Assembly (NCBI RefSeq): GCF_003473485.1
Contig: NC_053047.1
Location: forward strand, 2,743,001 to 2,807,000
DNA: 64,000 nt
Direction of reading: 5' to 3'
Origin: Medicago truncatula
Lineage: Eukaryota; Streptophyta; Magnoliopsida; Fabales; Fabaceae
A program made the position numbers and the translations under genes. The notes beneath the pieces are model-generated. The model saw nothing but the letters and a program-made list of their open reading frames with translations, ran no database searches and was not told the DNA's origin. Below, in pieces: positions 55,077-64,000 of the stretch. Position 1 is the stretch's first letter. Every line of letters begins with the position of its first letter.

Positions 55077-58059
55077 GCAGCTGAAGCAACTAGAACGCGA
55101 CGGTATCTTGATGTTTTCGTTAATGGCTACGTTATCTTTTGAGAATCAAGCAGTGATTGATAGGTTACCGGTGGTGTGTGATTTTCCTGAAGTTTTTCCA
55201 GATGAGATTCCTGATGTGCCTCCAGAGAGAGAAGTTGAGTTTTCTATTGATCTTGTTCCTGGAACGAAGCCGGTCTCGATGGCACCTTATCGTATGTCTG
55301 CTTCCGAGTTATCTGAGTTGAAGAAACAGTTGGAGGACTTGCTTGAGAAGAAGTTTGTTAGACCAAGTGTTTCACCTTGGGGAGCACCGGTTTTGTTAGT
55401 AAAGAAGAAAGATGGTAGTATGCGGTTATGTATTGATTATCGGCAGTTGAACAAGGTAACTATCAAGAATAGGTATCCACTTCCGAGAATTGATGATTTG
55501 ATGGATCAGTTAGTGGGTGCACGTGTTTTTAGCAAGATTGATTTGAGGTCGGGTTATCACCAGATTAAAGTAAAGGATGAAGATATGCAGAAGACAGCTT
55601 TCAGAACGCGTTATGGTCACTATGAATATAAAGTTATGCCTTTTGGTGTTACCAATGCACCTGGAGTGTTTATGGAGTATATGAATCGCATCTTCCATGC
55701 ATTTTTGGATCGGTTTGTGGTTATGTTTATCGACGATATTTTGATTTACTCCAAGACTGAAGAAGAACATGCTGAGCATCTGAAGATTGTTTTGCAAGTG
55801 TTGAAGGAGAAGAAGCTTTATGCTAAATTGTCTAAGTGTGAATTTTGGTTGAAAGAAGTGAGTTTCCTTGGCCATGTTATTTCCGGAGATGGTATTGCTG
55901 TGGATCCGTCTAAAGTCGAAGTTGTATCGCAATGGGATACTCCTAAGTCCGTTACTGAGATTAGAAGTTTCTTGGGTTTAGCTGGTTACTATAGAAGGTT
56001 TATTGAAGGGTTTTCTAAGTTAGCTCTTCCGCTAACGCAGTTGACTTGTAAAGGTAAAACTTTTGTGTGGGACGTCCATTGTGAGAACAGTTTCAGTGAA
56101 TTGAAGAAGCGTTTGACGACTGCTCCAGTTTTGATTTTGCCGAAGTCGGATGAACCTTTTGTGGTGTATTGTGATGCGTCCAAGTTGGGTTTAGGAGGTG
56201 TACTTATGCAAGAAGGTAAAGTGGTAGCTTATGCTTCAAGACAGTTGAGAATTCATGAGAAGAATTATCCTACGCATGATCTCGAGTTAGCGGCCGTAGT
56301 CTTTGTATTGAAGATATGGAGACATTACTTGTATGGTTCGAGATTTGAGGTGTTTAGTGATCACAAGAGTTTGAAGTATTTGTTCGATCAGAAGGAATTG
56401 AATATGAGACAGCGAAGATGGCTTGAATTGTTGAAAGATTATGACTTTGGTTTGAATTATCATCCAGGTAAAGCTAATGTTGTCGCAGATGCCTTGAGTA
56501 GGAAGACATTGCATATGTCCGCTATGATGGTCAGAGAGTTCGAATTGCTTGAACAGTTTAGAGATATGAGTTTGGTTTGCGAATGGTCACCTCAGAGTGT
56601 GAAACTGGGTATGCTGAAGATTGATAGTGAGTTTCTGAAAAATATCAAGGAAGCACAGAAAGTTGATGTAAAGTTTGAGGACTTGTTGGTTGCTAGAGAT
56701 CAGACTGAAGACAATGATTTTAAAATCGATGATCAAGGTGTGTTGAGATTCCGAGGAAGAATTTGTATCCCAGACAATGGAGAGATTAAGAAGATGATTC
56801 TTGAAGAGAGTCATAGAAGTAGCTTGAGTATTCATCCGGGAGCTACGAAGATGTATCATGATTTAAAGAAGATTTTTTGGTGGTCTGGTTTGAAACGAGA
56901 TGTGGCACAGTTTGTGTATTCCTGTTTAGTTTGTCAGAAGTCGAAAGTTGAGCATCAGAAACCTGCTGGGATGATGGTGCCTTTAGACGTGCCAGAATGG
57001 AAATGGGATAGTATATCCATGGATTTTGTGACGAGTTTGCCGAATACTCCTAGAGGGAACGACGCAATTTGGGTTATTGTGGATAGATTGACGAAGTCGG
57101 CTCATTTTCTACCGATTAATATTAGTTTCCCTGTTGCCTAGTTGGCAGAGATTTATATCAAGGAGATTGTGAACTTGCATGGTGTTCCTTCGAGCATTGT
57201 GTCAGATAGAGATCCAAGATTTACTTCTAGATTTTGGAAAAGTTTGCAAGAGGCTTTGGGTTCGAAGTTGAGGTTGAGTTCGGCGTATCATCCGCAGACA
57301 GATGGTCAGTCGGAGAGGACAATTCAGTCGCTAGAGGATTTGTTGAGAATTTGTGTTCTTGAGCAAGGAGGAACTTGGGATAGTCATCTTCCGTTGATCG
57401 AGTTCACATACAATAATAGTTATCATTCAAGTATTGGAATGGCACCTTTCGAGGCTTTATATGGTCGGAGATGCAGAACCCCGTTGTGCTGGTTTGAGTC
57501 GGGTGAAAGAGTGGTCTTAGGACCAGAGATTGTTCAGCAAACTACTGAGAAAGTTCGGATGATCCAAGAGAAAATGAAGGCGTCGCAGAATCGACAAAAG
57601 AGTTATCATGATAAGCGTAGAAAAGATTTTGAGTTTCAAGAAGGAGACCACGAGTTTTTGAGAGTCACTCCTATGACTGGTGTAGGACGTGCTTTGAAGT
57701 CAAATAAGTTGACCCCGAAGTTCATTGGTCCGTATCAGATATTGGAAAGAGTTGGAACAGTGGCTTACCGAGTGGGTTTACCGCCGCATCTTTCGAATTT
57801 GCACAACGTTTTCCATGTGTCGCAACTTCGAAAGTATGTTCCGGATCCATCTCATGTAATCCAAAGTGACGATGTGCAAGTTAGAGACAACCTTACGGTA
57901 GAGACTTTACCGGTGAGGATTGATGATCGTAAAGTGAAGACGTTGAGAGGCAAGGAGATACCTCTCGTGAGAGTCGTTTGGACGGGAGCGACTGGTGAAA
58001 GCTTGACGTGGGAGCTTGAGAGTAAGATGCTGGAGTCTTATCCAGAGTTGTTTGCTTGA
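55064..58059 (+). pseudogene. RT, RNase H and integrase part of the Tekay-type polyprotein, with a nonsense codon
   Basis: After the frameshift: RT with [28 protein letters not shown] and the catalytic FIDD (55726-55737). RNase H follows ([29 protein letters not shown]). The integrase zinc finger is [19 protein letters not shown], and the DDE core has SMDFVTSLP and, later, SDRDPRFTS and [20 protein letters not shown] at 57139-57141 interrupts the core after FPVA, where a Lys codon AAG would fit the family. The final part (57142-58059) carries GPYQIL.RVG..AYR and a chromodomain-like end ([23 protein letters not shown]). The enzyme residues are otherwise kept, consistent with a very young but defective copy. 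Confidence 0.92.
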
Positions 58060-58087
58060 GGTAAATTTTCGAGGACGAAAATCTTTT

Positions 58088-58101
58088 AAGTGGGGGAGAG
58101 T
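58088..58101 (+). other. Polypurine tract of the Tekay-type element
   Basis: AAGTGGGGGAGAGT immediately before the 3' LTR, the usual plus-strand primer for this clade. Confidence 0.88.
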
Positions 58102-60198
58102 TGTAACGCCCACTTTCGTTTAATCGTTTATTTAATCGAGTTTAGGTGATTATATTATAATTATATAATATATGCATGATTTTGGTATGTTTTGATGATT
58201 TATGATGTTTTGATCGATGACGTGATGAGTTATGAGTTTTGGAAGATTTGATAAGGATATGAGAATTATTTTATTGTTAAATAAAATAAAGATTTGAAAA
58301 TAATATAAAATATTTAGTTGAGGGCTGTTTTGATATTTTAGATAGTTTTGGGGGAGAAAGTGAGATAAGATAAGTAATTAAGAAGAGGTATATAAAGGTT
58401 AGACCTAGTTTTAGAAAAACATTGTACGAACGACTGTTTTGGAGAAAAAAGAGAAAAGCTTAGAGAGGACCAAGAGACCAAGAGTGCTGCGATTTTCTTC
58501 AAACAAGGTAAGGGTGAGACTAATAATTCAATAACGTTGATCGTTGTAATTTTGATGATTAATTGACAAAGTAAGGATTGATTTAGAAAAGTTTTGGAAT
58601 TAGGTCAAAACCTTAAAAATTGATGATCAAACGGTAAAACTTGTTTAGATTGATGTAGAAACCGTCCTTTAACCTTAGAACATGTTTAAGATGGATTATG
58701 AAATCAAAATTAGGCTTTGAACCATGTTGTGTGTTGGATTTTTGAGAAAAACCCTAGTCTGCCCGTGCTTCTGTTCATCGCTCGCCACGGCGAGTGATGA
58801 GCCTCACCTCGCGAGTGATGAACTTCATCGCTCGCCACGCGAGCCCTTCCCTTCGCCTCGCGAGTTGTTTAGTTCAACTCGCCATGGCGAGCAATCCCCT
58901 TCGCCTCGCGAGTTGTGTGATGCAGCTCGCCACTGCGAGCCACCTTACTCGCCATAGCGAGCTAAGGCAGAGTGTATGTTAGATTTCGTGTTTCGACCTT
59001 TTTAGTTGGACCTTGAGTGCCTTGAGTGCCTGAACATACCTAGTATTGATTAGGAATGAATGTAGGATCAGAGGGAACCCAGAACAACCTTAGTTTGGGA
59101 GTTGAGTGGTGCTCGCCATGGCGAGTAAGTACTCTCGCCTCGCGAGTACAACCAGAATGAACTTGTTTATGTGTTTGTGCGATCTGTGTCGCACTTGTTG
59201 ATCAAGAGTGAACCCCTAACTAGTAATGAGACCTAGTGATGTCGTTAAATGCAGTCTGTAGAGTTGTTTAAGTCATGATAATATTAATTGAACATGAGCT
59301 AATGTAATGTACATTTATGCAAGATATGAAGATTTGATAATGATACAATTTATGTGCTATTGATATAATGATATCATCTTGTTATGTGACCTGTTTATGC
59401 TGCTTCCGTTATTTAACTAAGTGCATAAGTATATGATGAAGTTTAGCTCCAAATTATTGGATGCATATTGATAAGTTGATTACGATGTTTTGTTCATATG
59501 TGTCCATGCATAGCATCTCATTGAGCTTAGTCCTCACCACGAATATTAGGAGCTTTGTCCTCCGCACGTTTTATAGGAGCTTTGTCCTCCGCACGATTAA
59601 AGTATATTAATACTTATGATGACGATTGGTACCACATGCATATAAGGAGTCTAAGAGCATTGTCACATTGTCATGATTAAGATGCCTTGTTGATAATGAA
59701 TGAATACGTGATTAAGTGATAAGTGTTTATTGATTATGTTATGTCGTTGATAATAATTGGATGTATGATTATGTGATAACTGTTTAGCATTTATGCAAAG
59801 TTAATAATGGAATGATTATGATGTTAATTTATGATTCACGATTACACTGATTAATGTTATTTTATTATGAAATCTCACCCCTTCTGCTTGAAAATGTTGC
59901 CCTTCGTATGGGTAACTTGCAGGTGATCGTGCTTAGTGTGCAGTTGCCGTCGTGAGTGGCCTTGCCTTCACTGTGTCGTCTAGGTCGCTCTGATACGTAA
60001 CGGGATGGGGTTAATGCTATAACATGCTTCATTCTCTTACGTGACTAATATGATATTTTTATAATGTTTAAGATATTGGTTAAATTATTATTTAACTGTT
60101 GGATTTACGTTATATGTGATATCCCGTTGTTTGATGTTGACTCTGATAAATGTTATGTTTTTAAAGAAGTTTTGATATTGGGAAAACGGGGTGTTACA
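58102..60198 (+). repeat. 3' LTR of the Tekay-type element
   Basis: 2097 bp, the same length as the 5' LTR, with about 11 substitutions by eye and no indels seen. Confidence 0.93.
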
Positions 60199-60203
60199 GA
60201 TGA

Positions 60204-60339
60204 AGTCCTAGATGCCATTTATGCCTTGTTCATTGTTGTCCACTTGAAAAGGATATGGAAACAACATCATCTATTTTTCAAGTTCATGGAGTTCTTACCC
60301 AACAAAAGGAAGAAGAAGGATGATGAGTTCTTTGTATGA
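60204..60339 (+). pseudogene. ORF of the non-autonomous element, 3' part
   Basis: Continues the frame that was cut at 51486, counting the GATGA once: ..EIDEVLDAIYALFIVVHL.. to ..NKRKKKDDEFFV and stop. It has a hydrophobic stretch and then a very basic end (KRKKKDD), so the whole protein changes from acidic to basic. Function unknown. Confidence 0.7.
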
Positions 60340-61766
60340 TATATGCCACCTTAACAGTGGTTGATGCGTCAAGCTAATGACATTAAAAAAGCGCTTAGTG
60401 GGAGGCAACCCACGTCAGTAAGCAATTTTCTATATGTTTTTTTCTCTTTATGTTTTTTTTTATTGTTCTCAAATAAAAATTATTATCACATAACCACTTA
60501 TTGGTTGCCACTCGTAGCATTGATTGTTGAGTTTGCATGAATATTTTAACCTTTCCATCTCAAAAAAAAAAAAAATTGTTTTTGTCTCAGAGAATTATTC
60601 TGACCGCCAAGGCAGAAGGCTAGCTTACCGACAAACTTCAAGAGCATAATGGCTACGGGGCTTGCTGCAGAAGATATTCATCAGAATCACCATCTCTTTT
60701 TCTATAGCATAACCGGTGAGATTTGAGCCAAACATTTTTCACTTTTTTCTATAATTCTTTCATATGTGAGTATCCATGTTTAAATGTTATTTTTCTAGAG
60801 CTTGCATTGGTTCTCTACAGACTATTGGTCGTATTTTCATACACACGAGGCATTTGTTTGGTACTCTGAGCCTTTTCAAGCCACCCTTATTATTATGATT
60901 ATCCTTTGCTAACCCTTTTGAGCCTTCATGCAAAATTTTATTTATTGTTTTGGCGACGAACCATGTCACAAGTTTTGAACCCACTATATTATATCTGTTT
61001 AATTTCTTTGGAGTTAGATAGAGTCATTGTTTCTTGGTATTGGTTTGAAACTAAGTTTGGGGTTGCTGTTGGAACCAACAACATTTTAAATTTGGAGTGA
61101 GTGCTAGTAGAACCTTGGTAAAAAAATAAAAAACTGAAAGAAAATTGGTAGACTTAATAATAAAAATTGGTCTGCACAAAAAAAAAAAAAGTAAATAAAT
61201 AAGAGCCAAAGCATCAAAAAAATTGGTCTCTTCAAAAATGAAAAAAAAAAGAAGCATTTCTACTAGTACTCATGTTGTTTTGACAAAGAGATTGAAAGTG
61301 AGTAGTACTTTAATGTTTAGGGATCCGTAGTGTATCTAACTCCAATTCTTTTGATTAACCTACTTTTCCAAATATATCCCACTTTAACCTAAGCCACGCT
61401 ATAACCTTGAAAGACCTTTAAAGTGTGTGTGATTATATGACTTTGAATGATTGTTTAGAATTTCTTCAAGTTCATAGCAAAATGCATTAACATGTTGATT
61501 TGAGCGGGCAAATGCCATGACCAGCCCCACTGGCTTGAGAATTGGTGAGGAAGAGAATAGGAAGGAGAGTGTGGTTGAAAGCATGAACTATCTTCTCTAA
61601 GTTTGCCCCGCTTGAGCAAAATTGGTAAGTTAGTCAACGCCGGAAGTGGAACGAATGAGGATCTGAGCACCCTCTCGGAAAGGTATGCCATTTTCAAATT
61701 TGTGCAATTTCTAACTTTTGTCTATTTTGTTACTTGAGGACAAGCAACATATTAAGTTTGGGGTTG
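60340..61766 (+). mobile_element. Non-coding 3' internal region of the non-autonomous element
   Basis: GCGCTTAGTGGGAGGCAACC (about 60390-60410) recalls a motif shared by Athila-like elements downstream of their coding part. No pol-related frame. Ends in the polypurine tract at about 61754-61763. Several A runs (about 60560, 61180, 61240). Confidence 0.6.
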
Positions 61767-63130
61767 TGATAATGTCTCTATAGTTAGTATTTTTAGAGTC
61801 ATTTTTAAGTAGTTTTAAGTTAAATTGAATCAATTCAAAGTGTGTTTTGGAGTCAAACTGAGATAAAAAGGATTTTAAAAATATTTAGTTGTGTTAATTA
61901 TTTTTGTTATTAATTTTCACTAACTAGATGAATTTTTGGAGTTTTTGTTCTCTTAATTTTTAGGTAATAAATTGAGTTGTTGGAGTGAAAAAAAAAAAAC
62001 CAAAGATCATGTTCAACGCATAAGCCAAAGAAGGGCTGAACTTGTTTCCATAAGAAAAGTGCAGAACAAATTTCAATCAGCTTGATGTGCGCCCCGCATG
62101 TTAAAATACACACATAAGATTTCTCTTCCTCATATTAGTTCCAACGTGGCACCACATGATAGGCTATAATGCACTCATTTTATTCATGTGGTCCCACCAC
62201 AACAAGTGACCTTGACATGAAGAAAGAGAGCACGTGATTGGAGGAGGGGAATTAGGTTTCACTTGTTTTGGAATATAAAAAGGAGGCAGCTGCAACAAAT
62301 ACAAGGGACTTTTGGGAACCAGAGAGAAGAAGCAGCGCATGACAATGGGAAAGGAAGGCAACGACAATTAAAGGGATCCGGATAGAGAACGACGATGCAG
62401 GGTGACGTTGGTCTTGTCGGAAAATTTGTCCGGTTTATTCTCTTTTCTTTGTTGTTTATTTTCTTTATCATGAGTAGCTAATTTTCATGTTGTTAGGGAT
62501 GAGAGTATCTAGATGACAACTTTTGTTATATGATTTTCTTTTGATTATTGAAGAAGTTTATTGAATCATTTTTCTTATCTCTATTCTTAATGCTTTTATT
62601 GCTTGGCCGCCTTTAAATTGATATACGGTTTATATTGTGAAACAGAAGTTGAATGAATTTATAAACGCTTTCAGATAAGAAATTATTGCCTTTGTAATCT
62701 AGGAATAGATGCAAACCCTTGAAACCAATTACGAATTCTTGTTCAATCATGCTTAATTCTAATCTTAAATTCACTAAGGAATTAGGGATTATTTTAGGAT
62801 TAATGATTTTTTCACTAAGGAATTAGGGCAAGAATAAATTAGAGAATTCGGTAATGATACGATAAGTCTATTCAATGGTCATATTCAAGTTGTTAACTCA
62901 AGATAGTCATCTGGTGAAACTCATCCCTGACAATCTTATTATTATAGTTCAATCCAATTTTACTTTACTTAATTTTCATTATTGCAATCACACAAATTCA
63001 GTACCTTTTTGTTCAATTAAGTCACAAATATTATTCGACAGTATAACGCGATCCTCGAGTTCGACACTCGGTCTTACCGTTTTAATTTTACTACTTGCAC
63101 GATTTCGTACACTGGCGAAAATCGCTATCA
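61767..63130 (+). repeat. 3' LTR of the non-autonomous element (full length)
   Basis: 1364 bp from TGATAATGTC to CGCTATCA. Contains the 670 bp missing from the 5' LTR, including AATATAAAAAGGAGG (about 62271-62285), a plausible TATA box that the 5' LTR therefore lacks. Confidence 0.9.
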
Positions 63131-63135
63131 AACAT

Positions 63136-63968
63136 CCTTTCAGACAAATCCAAAGCGATCAATGGCTACACATTTAGTATCACTGGAGGAGTTGTTTCTT
63201 AGAAAAGAAGAAATATACAATATTGACTCAGTACATAATGAAATTTGAGATGAGATCACTAGAGAAAACTAATGAAGAAACAAGTTGGTAAAATTCTTGC
63301 TAGTTGAGATCCCCTTATGGAAAAAACTATTGCAAGTTGTGTTAACTCATTGTGATAGTAACACGACTATTGTGAAATCGAGAATCGTTACTATAATGGT
63401 AAGAGACGATAATTAAGGCACGAACAAAGAACAATTATAGCGATAGCTACTCTTCAATGGAGCGGTTAAAGTGGATTTTGTACTGATGATAAATTAGCAA
63501 TTCCTTTGTCGAAATGATTAACTAGAAAGAATGTTTGAAACACATCCAATAGGATGAAACTAATGCCTAAAGATCACGAGTGATGGTAATTACCCAGCCT
63601 ATATGACTGGAGATCACAAAAATATAGGTTCAATGGGTAATAACAAGTCATGTTGTGATAGAACATGCTATGATAAAATCTAGAAAAGTCTGATTCCTGT
63701 AGCCAAATGAGGATGAGATAAGAGAAACTCTAAATGATATCATTACCATATGTGGATTGTAGTACAAAGCTACAAGAGTACTATTGAACTCACCTATACG
63801 AATGTGGAACACCGGCCGGTTACTATGGGATTTTGAGGCAGAATACCTAGAACGTTCGTCAAATTGGGATAAACGTGCAGGGCCATAAACACACGAGAAA
63901 TAATATTTGTACAACTATCTTGTGACAACTATTTCTCTCATACTCAAATGGTGTTCTTTTTCTCTCTC

Positions 63969-63999
<31 letters not shown>

Positions 64000-64000
64000 T
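63136..64000 (+). mobile_element. Copia pol C-terminus and 3' region (remnant, unit 2), runs off the window
   Basis: Resumes the copia frame cut at 49978 (LSDKSKAINGYTFSITGGVVS), then broken RNase H text as at 44020. From 63217 it is parallel to 44012-44820 base for base apart from scattered changes. From 63899 it holds the same CT-core MITE, cut by the window end in a (CT)n run (63971-63999). Confidence 0.85.

Larger units (their letters stand above)
51487..60198 (+). mobile_element. Ty3/gypsy retrotransposon, Tekay/Del chromovirus type, nearly complete
   Basis: Two 2097-bp LTRs (51487-53583 and 58102-60198; TGTAACG..GTTACA) with target duplication GATGA at 51482-51486 and 60199-60203. Primer site TGGTATCAGAGC (53586-53597), initiator tRNA-Met type. 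Polypurine tract AAGTGGGGGAGAG at about 58088-58100. The gag-pol order (gag, zinc knuckles, protease, RT, RNase H, integrase, chromodomain-like end) fits Tekay/Del. By eye the LTRs differ at about 11 of 2097 positions, so insertion was recent. Pol is broken by one frameshift and one stop. Confidence 0.96.
49979..63130 (+). mobile_element. Non-autonomous LTR retrotransposon (Athila-like primer site), interrupted by a Tekay element
   Basis: 5' LTR 49979-50671 and 3' LTR 61767-63130, both starting TGATAATGTC and ending CGCTATCA. The target duplication AACAT lies at 49974-49978 and 63131-63135. The primer site TGGCGCCGCTGCCGGGGATT (50678) fits the 3' end of tRNA-Asp, as in Athila-like elements. 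The polypurine tract AAGTTTGGGG is at about 61754-61763. Without the nested 8.7-kb element the body is only ~4.4 kb and has no protease, RT or integrase, so it needs help from another element. The two LTRs differ at about 10 places in ~690 shared bases by eye. Confidence 0.93.

Noticed and set aside
60064-60339. 91-codon frame joining LTR sequence to the tail of the outer ORF
   Set aside because: It is an artefact of the insertion: its first half is LTR, its second half is the displaced 3' part of the 256-codon ORF.

Overview
The window is plant nuclear DNA, most likely from a legume of the Medicago/Trifolium/Pisum group. The evidence is intron-split and intronless plant genes (thaumatin-like protein, SPT16, plant-type mitochondrial AAA-ATPases), AT-rich intergenic DNA, and a dense load of Ty1/copia, Ty3/gypsy, LINE and MITE insertions whose sequence style recalls legume repeats. 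The species cannot be fixed from sequence alone. No bacterial features, CRISPR arrays, tRNA or rRNA genes were seen.

Layout. 1-~940: 3' end and LTR of a copia element. 1353-2778: intact thaumatin-like (PR-5) gene with one intron, followed by a duplicated scrap of its own 3' end. 3319-4591: 5'-truncated LINE with target-site duplication. ~5200-9673: SPT16, large subunit of the FACT histone chaperone, with an intron in its 5' leader and an uninterrupted 1058-codon CDS; another thaumatin-tail scrap lies just downstream. 10.8-27.5 kb: a family of intronless AAA-ATPases of the plant BCS1/ASD (AATP1) type: a broken copy (10792), two intact copies (15182-16744 minus; 24166-25722 plus), a duplicated C-terminal tail (25855) and an N-terminal stub (27275). 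27.5-42 kb: mostly mobile DNA (LINE pieces, an Athila-like LTR remnant, SIRE/Maximus-type copia LTRs with a nested hAT-like element, several MITEs, a large LINE with reverse transcriptase), plus a very decayed AAA-ATPase fragment at 40532. 42.1-49.4 kb: two further, nearly identical AAA-ATPase copies on the minus strand lying in a tandem segmental duplication; both are damaged. 49.8 kb to the end: a copia remnant split by a 13.2-kb non-autonomous LTR element, itself split by an 8.7-kb Tekay/Del-type Ty3/gypsy element. Both insertions have perfect 5-bp target duplications (AACAT, GATGA).

How it fits together. Three intact gene classes are seen: a secreted defence-type protein, a general chromatin factor, and mitochondrial stress-type AAA-ATPases. 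They are not an operon and no joint pathway is implied. The main biology visible is birth and death of an AAA-ATPase cluster driven by tandem and inverted duplication, small indels, MITE insertion near a stop codon and one microhomology deletion. The nested retrotransposons give a relative order: copia first, then segmental duplication, then the non-autonomous element (LTRs ~1.4% different by eye), then Tekay (~0.5%). I did not find a convincing new biochemical system. The least described items are the 256-codon ORF of the non-autonomous element, the heat-shock-element-like palindrome array in the Maximus-type LTR, the CTCGCC/GGCGAG palindrome cluster in the Tekay LTR and the thaumatin tail copies on both sides of SPT16.
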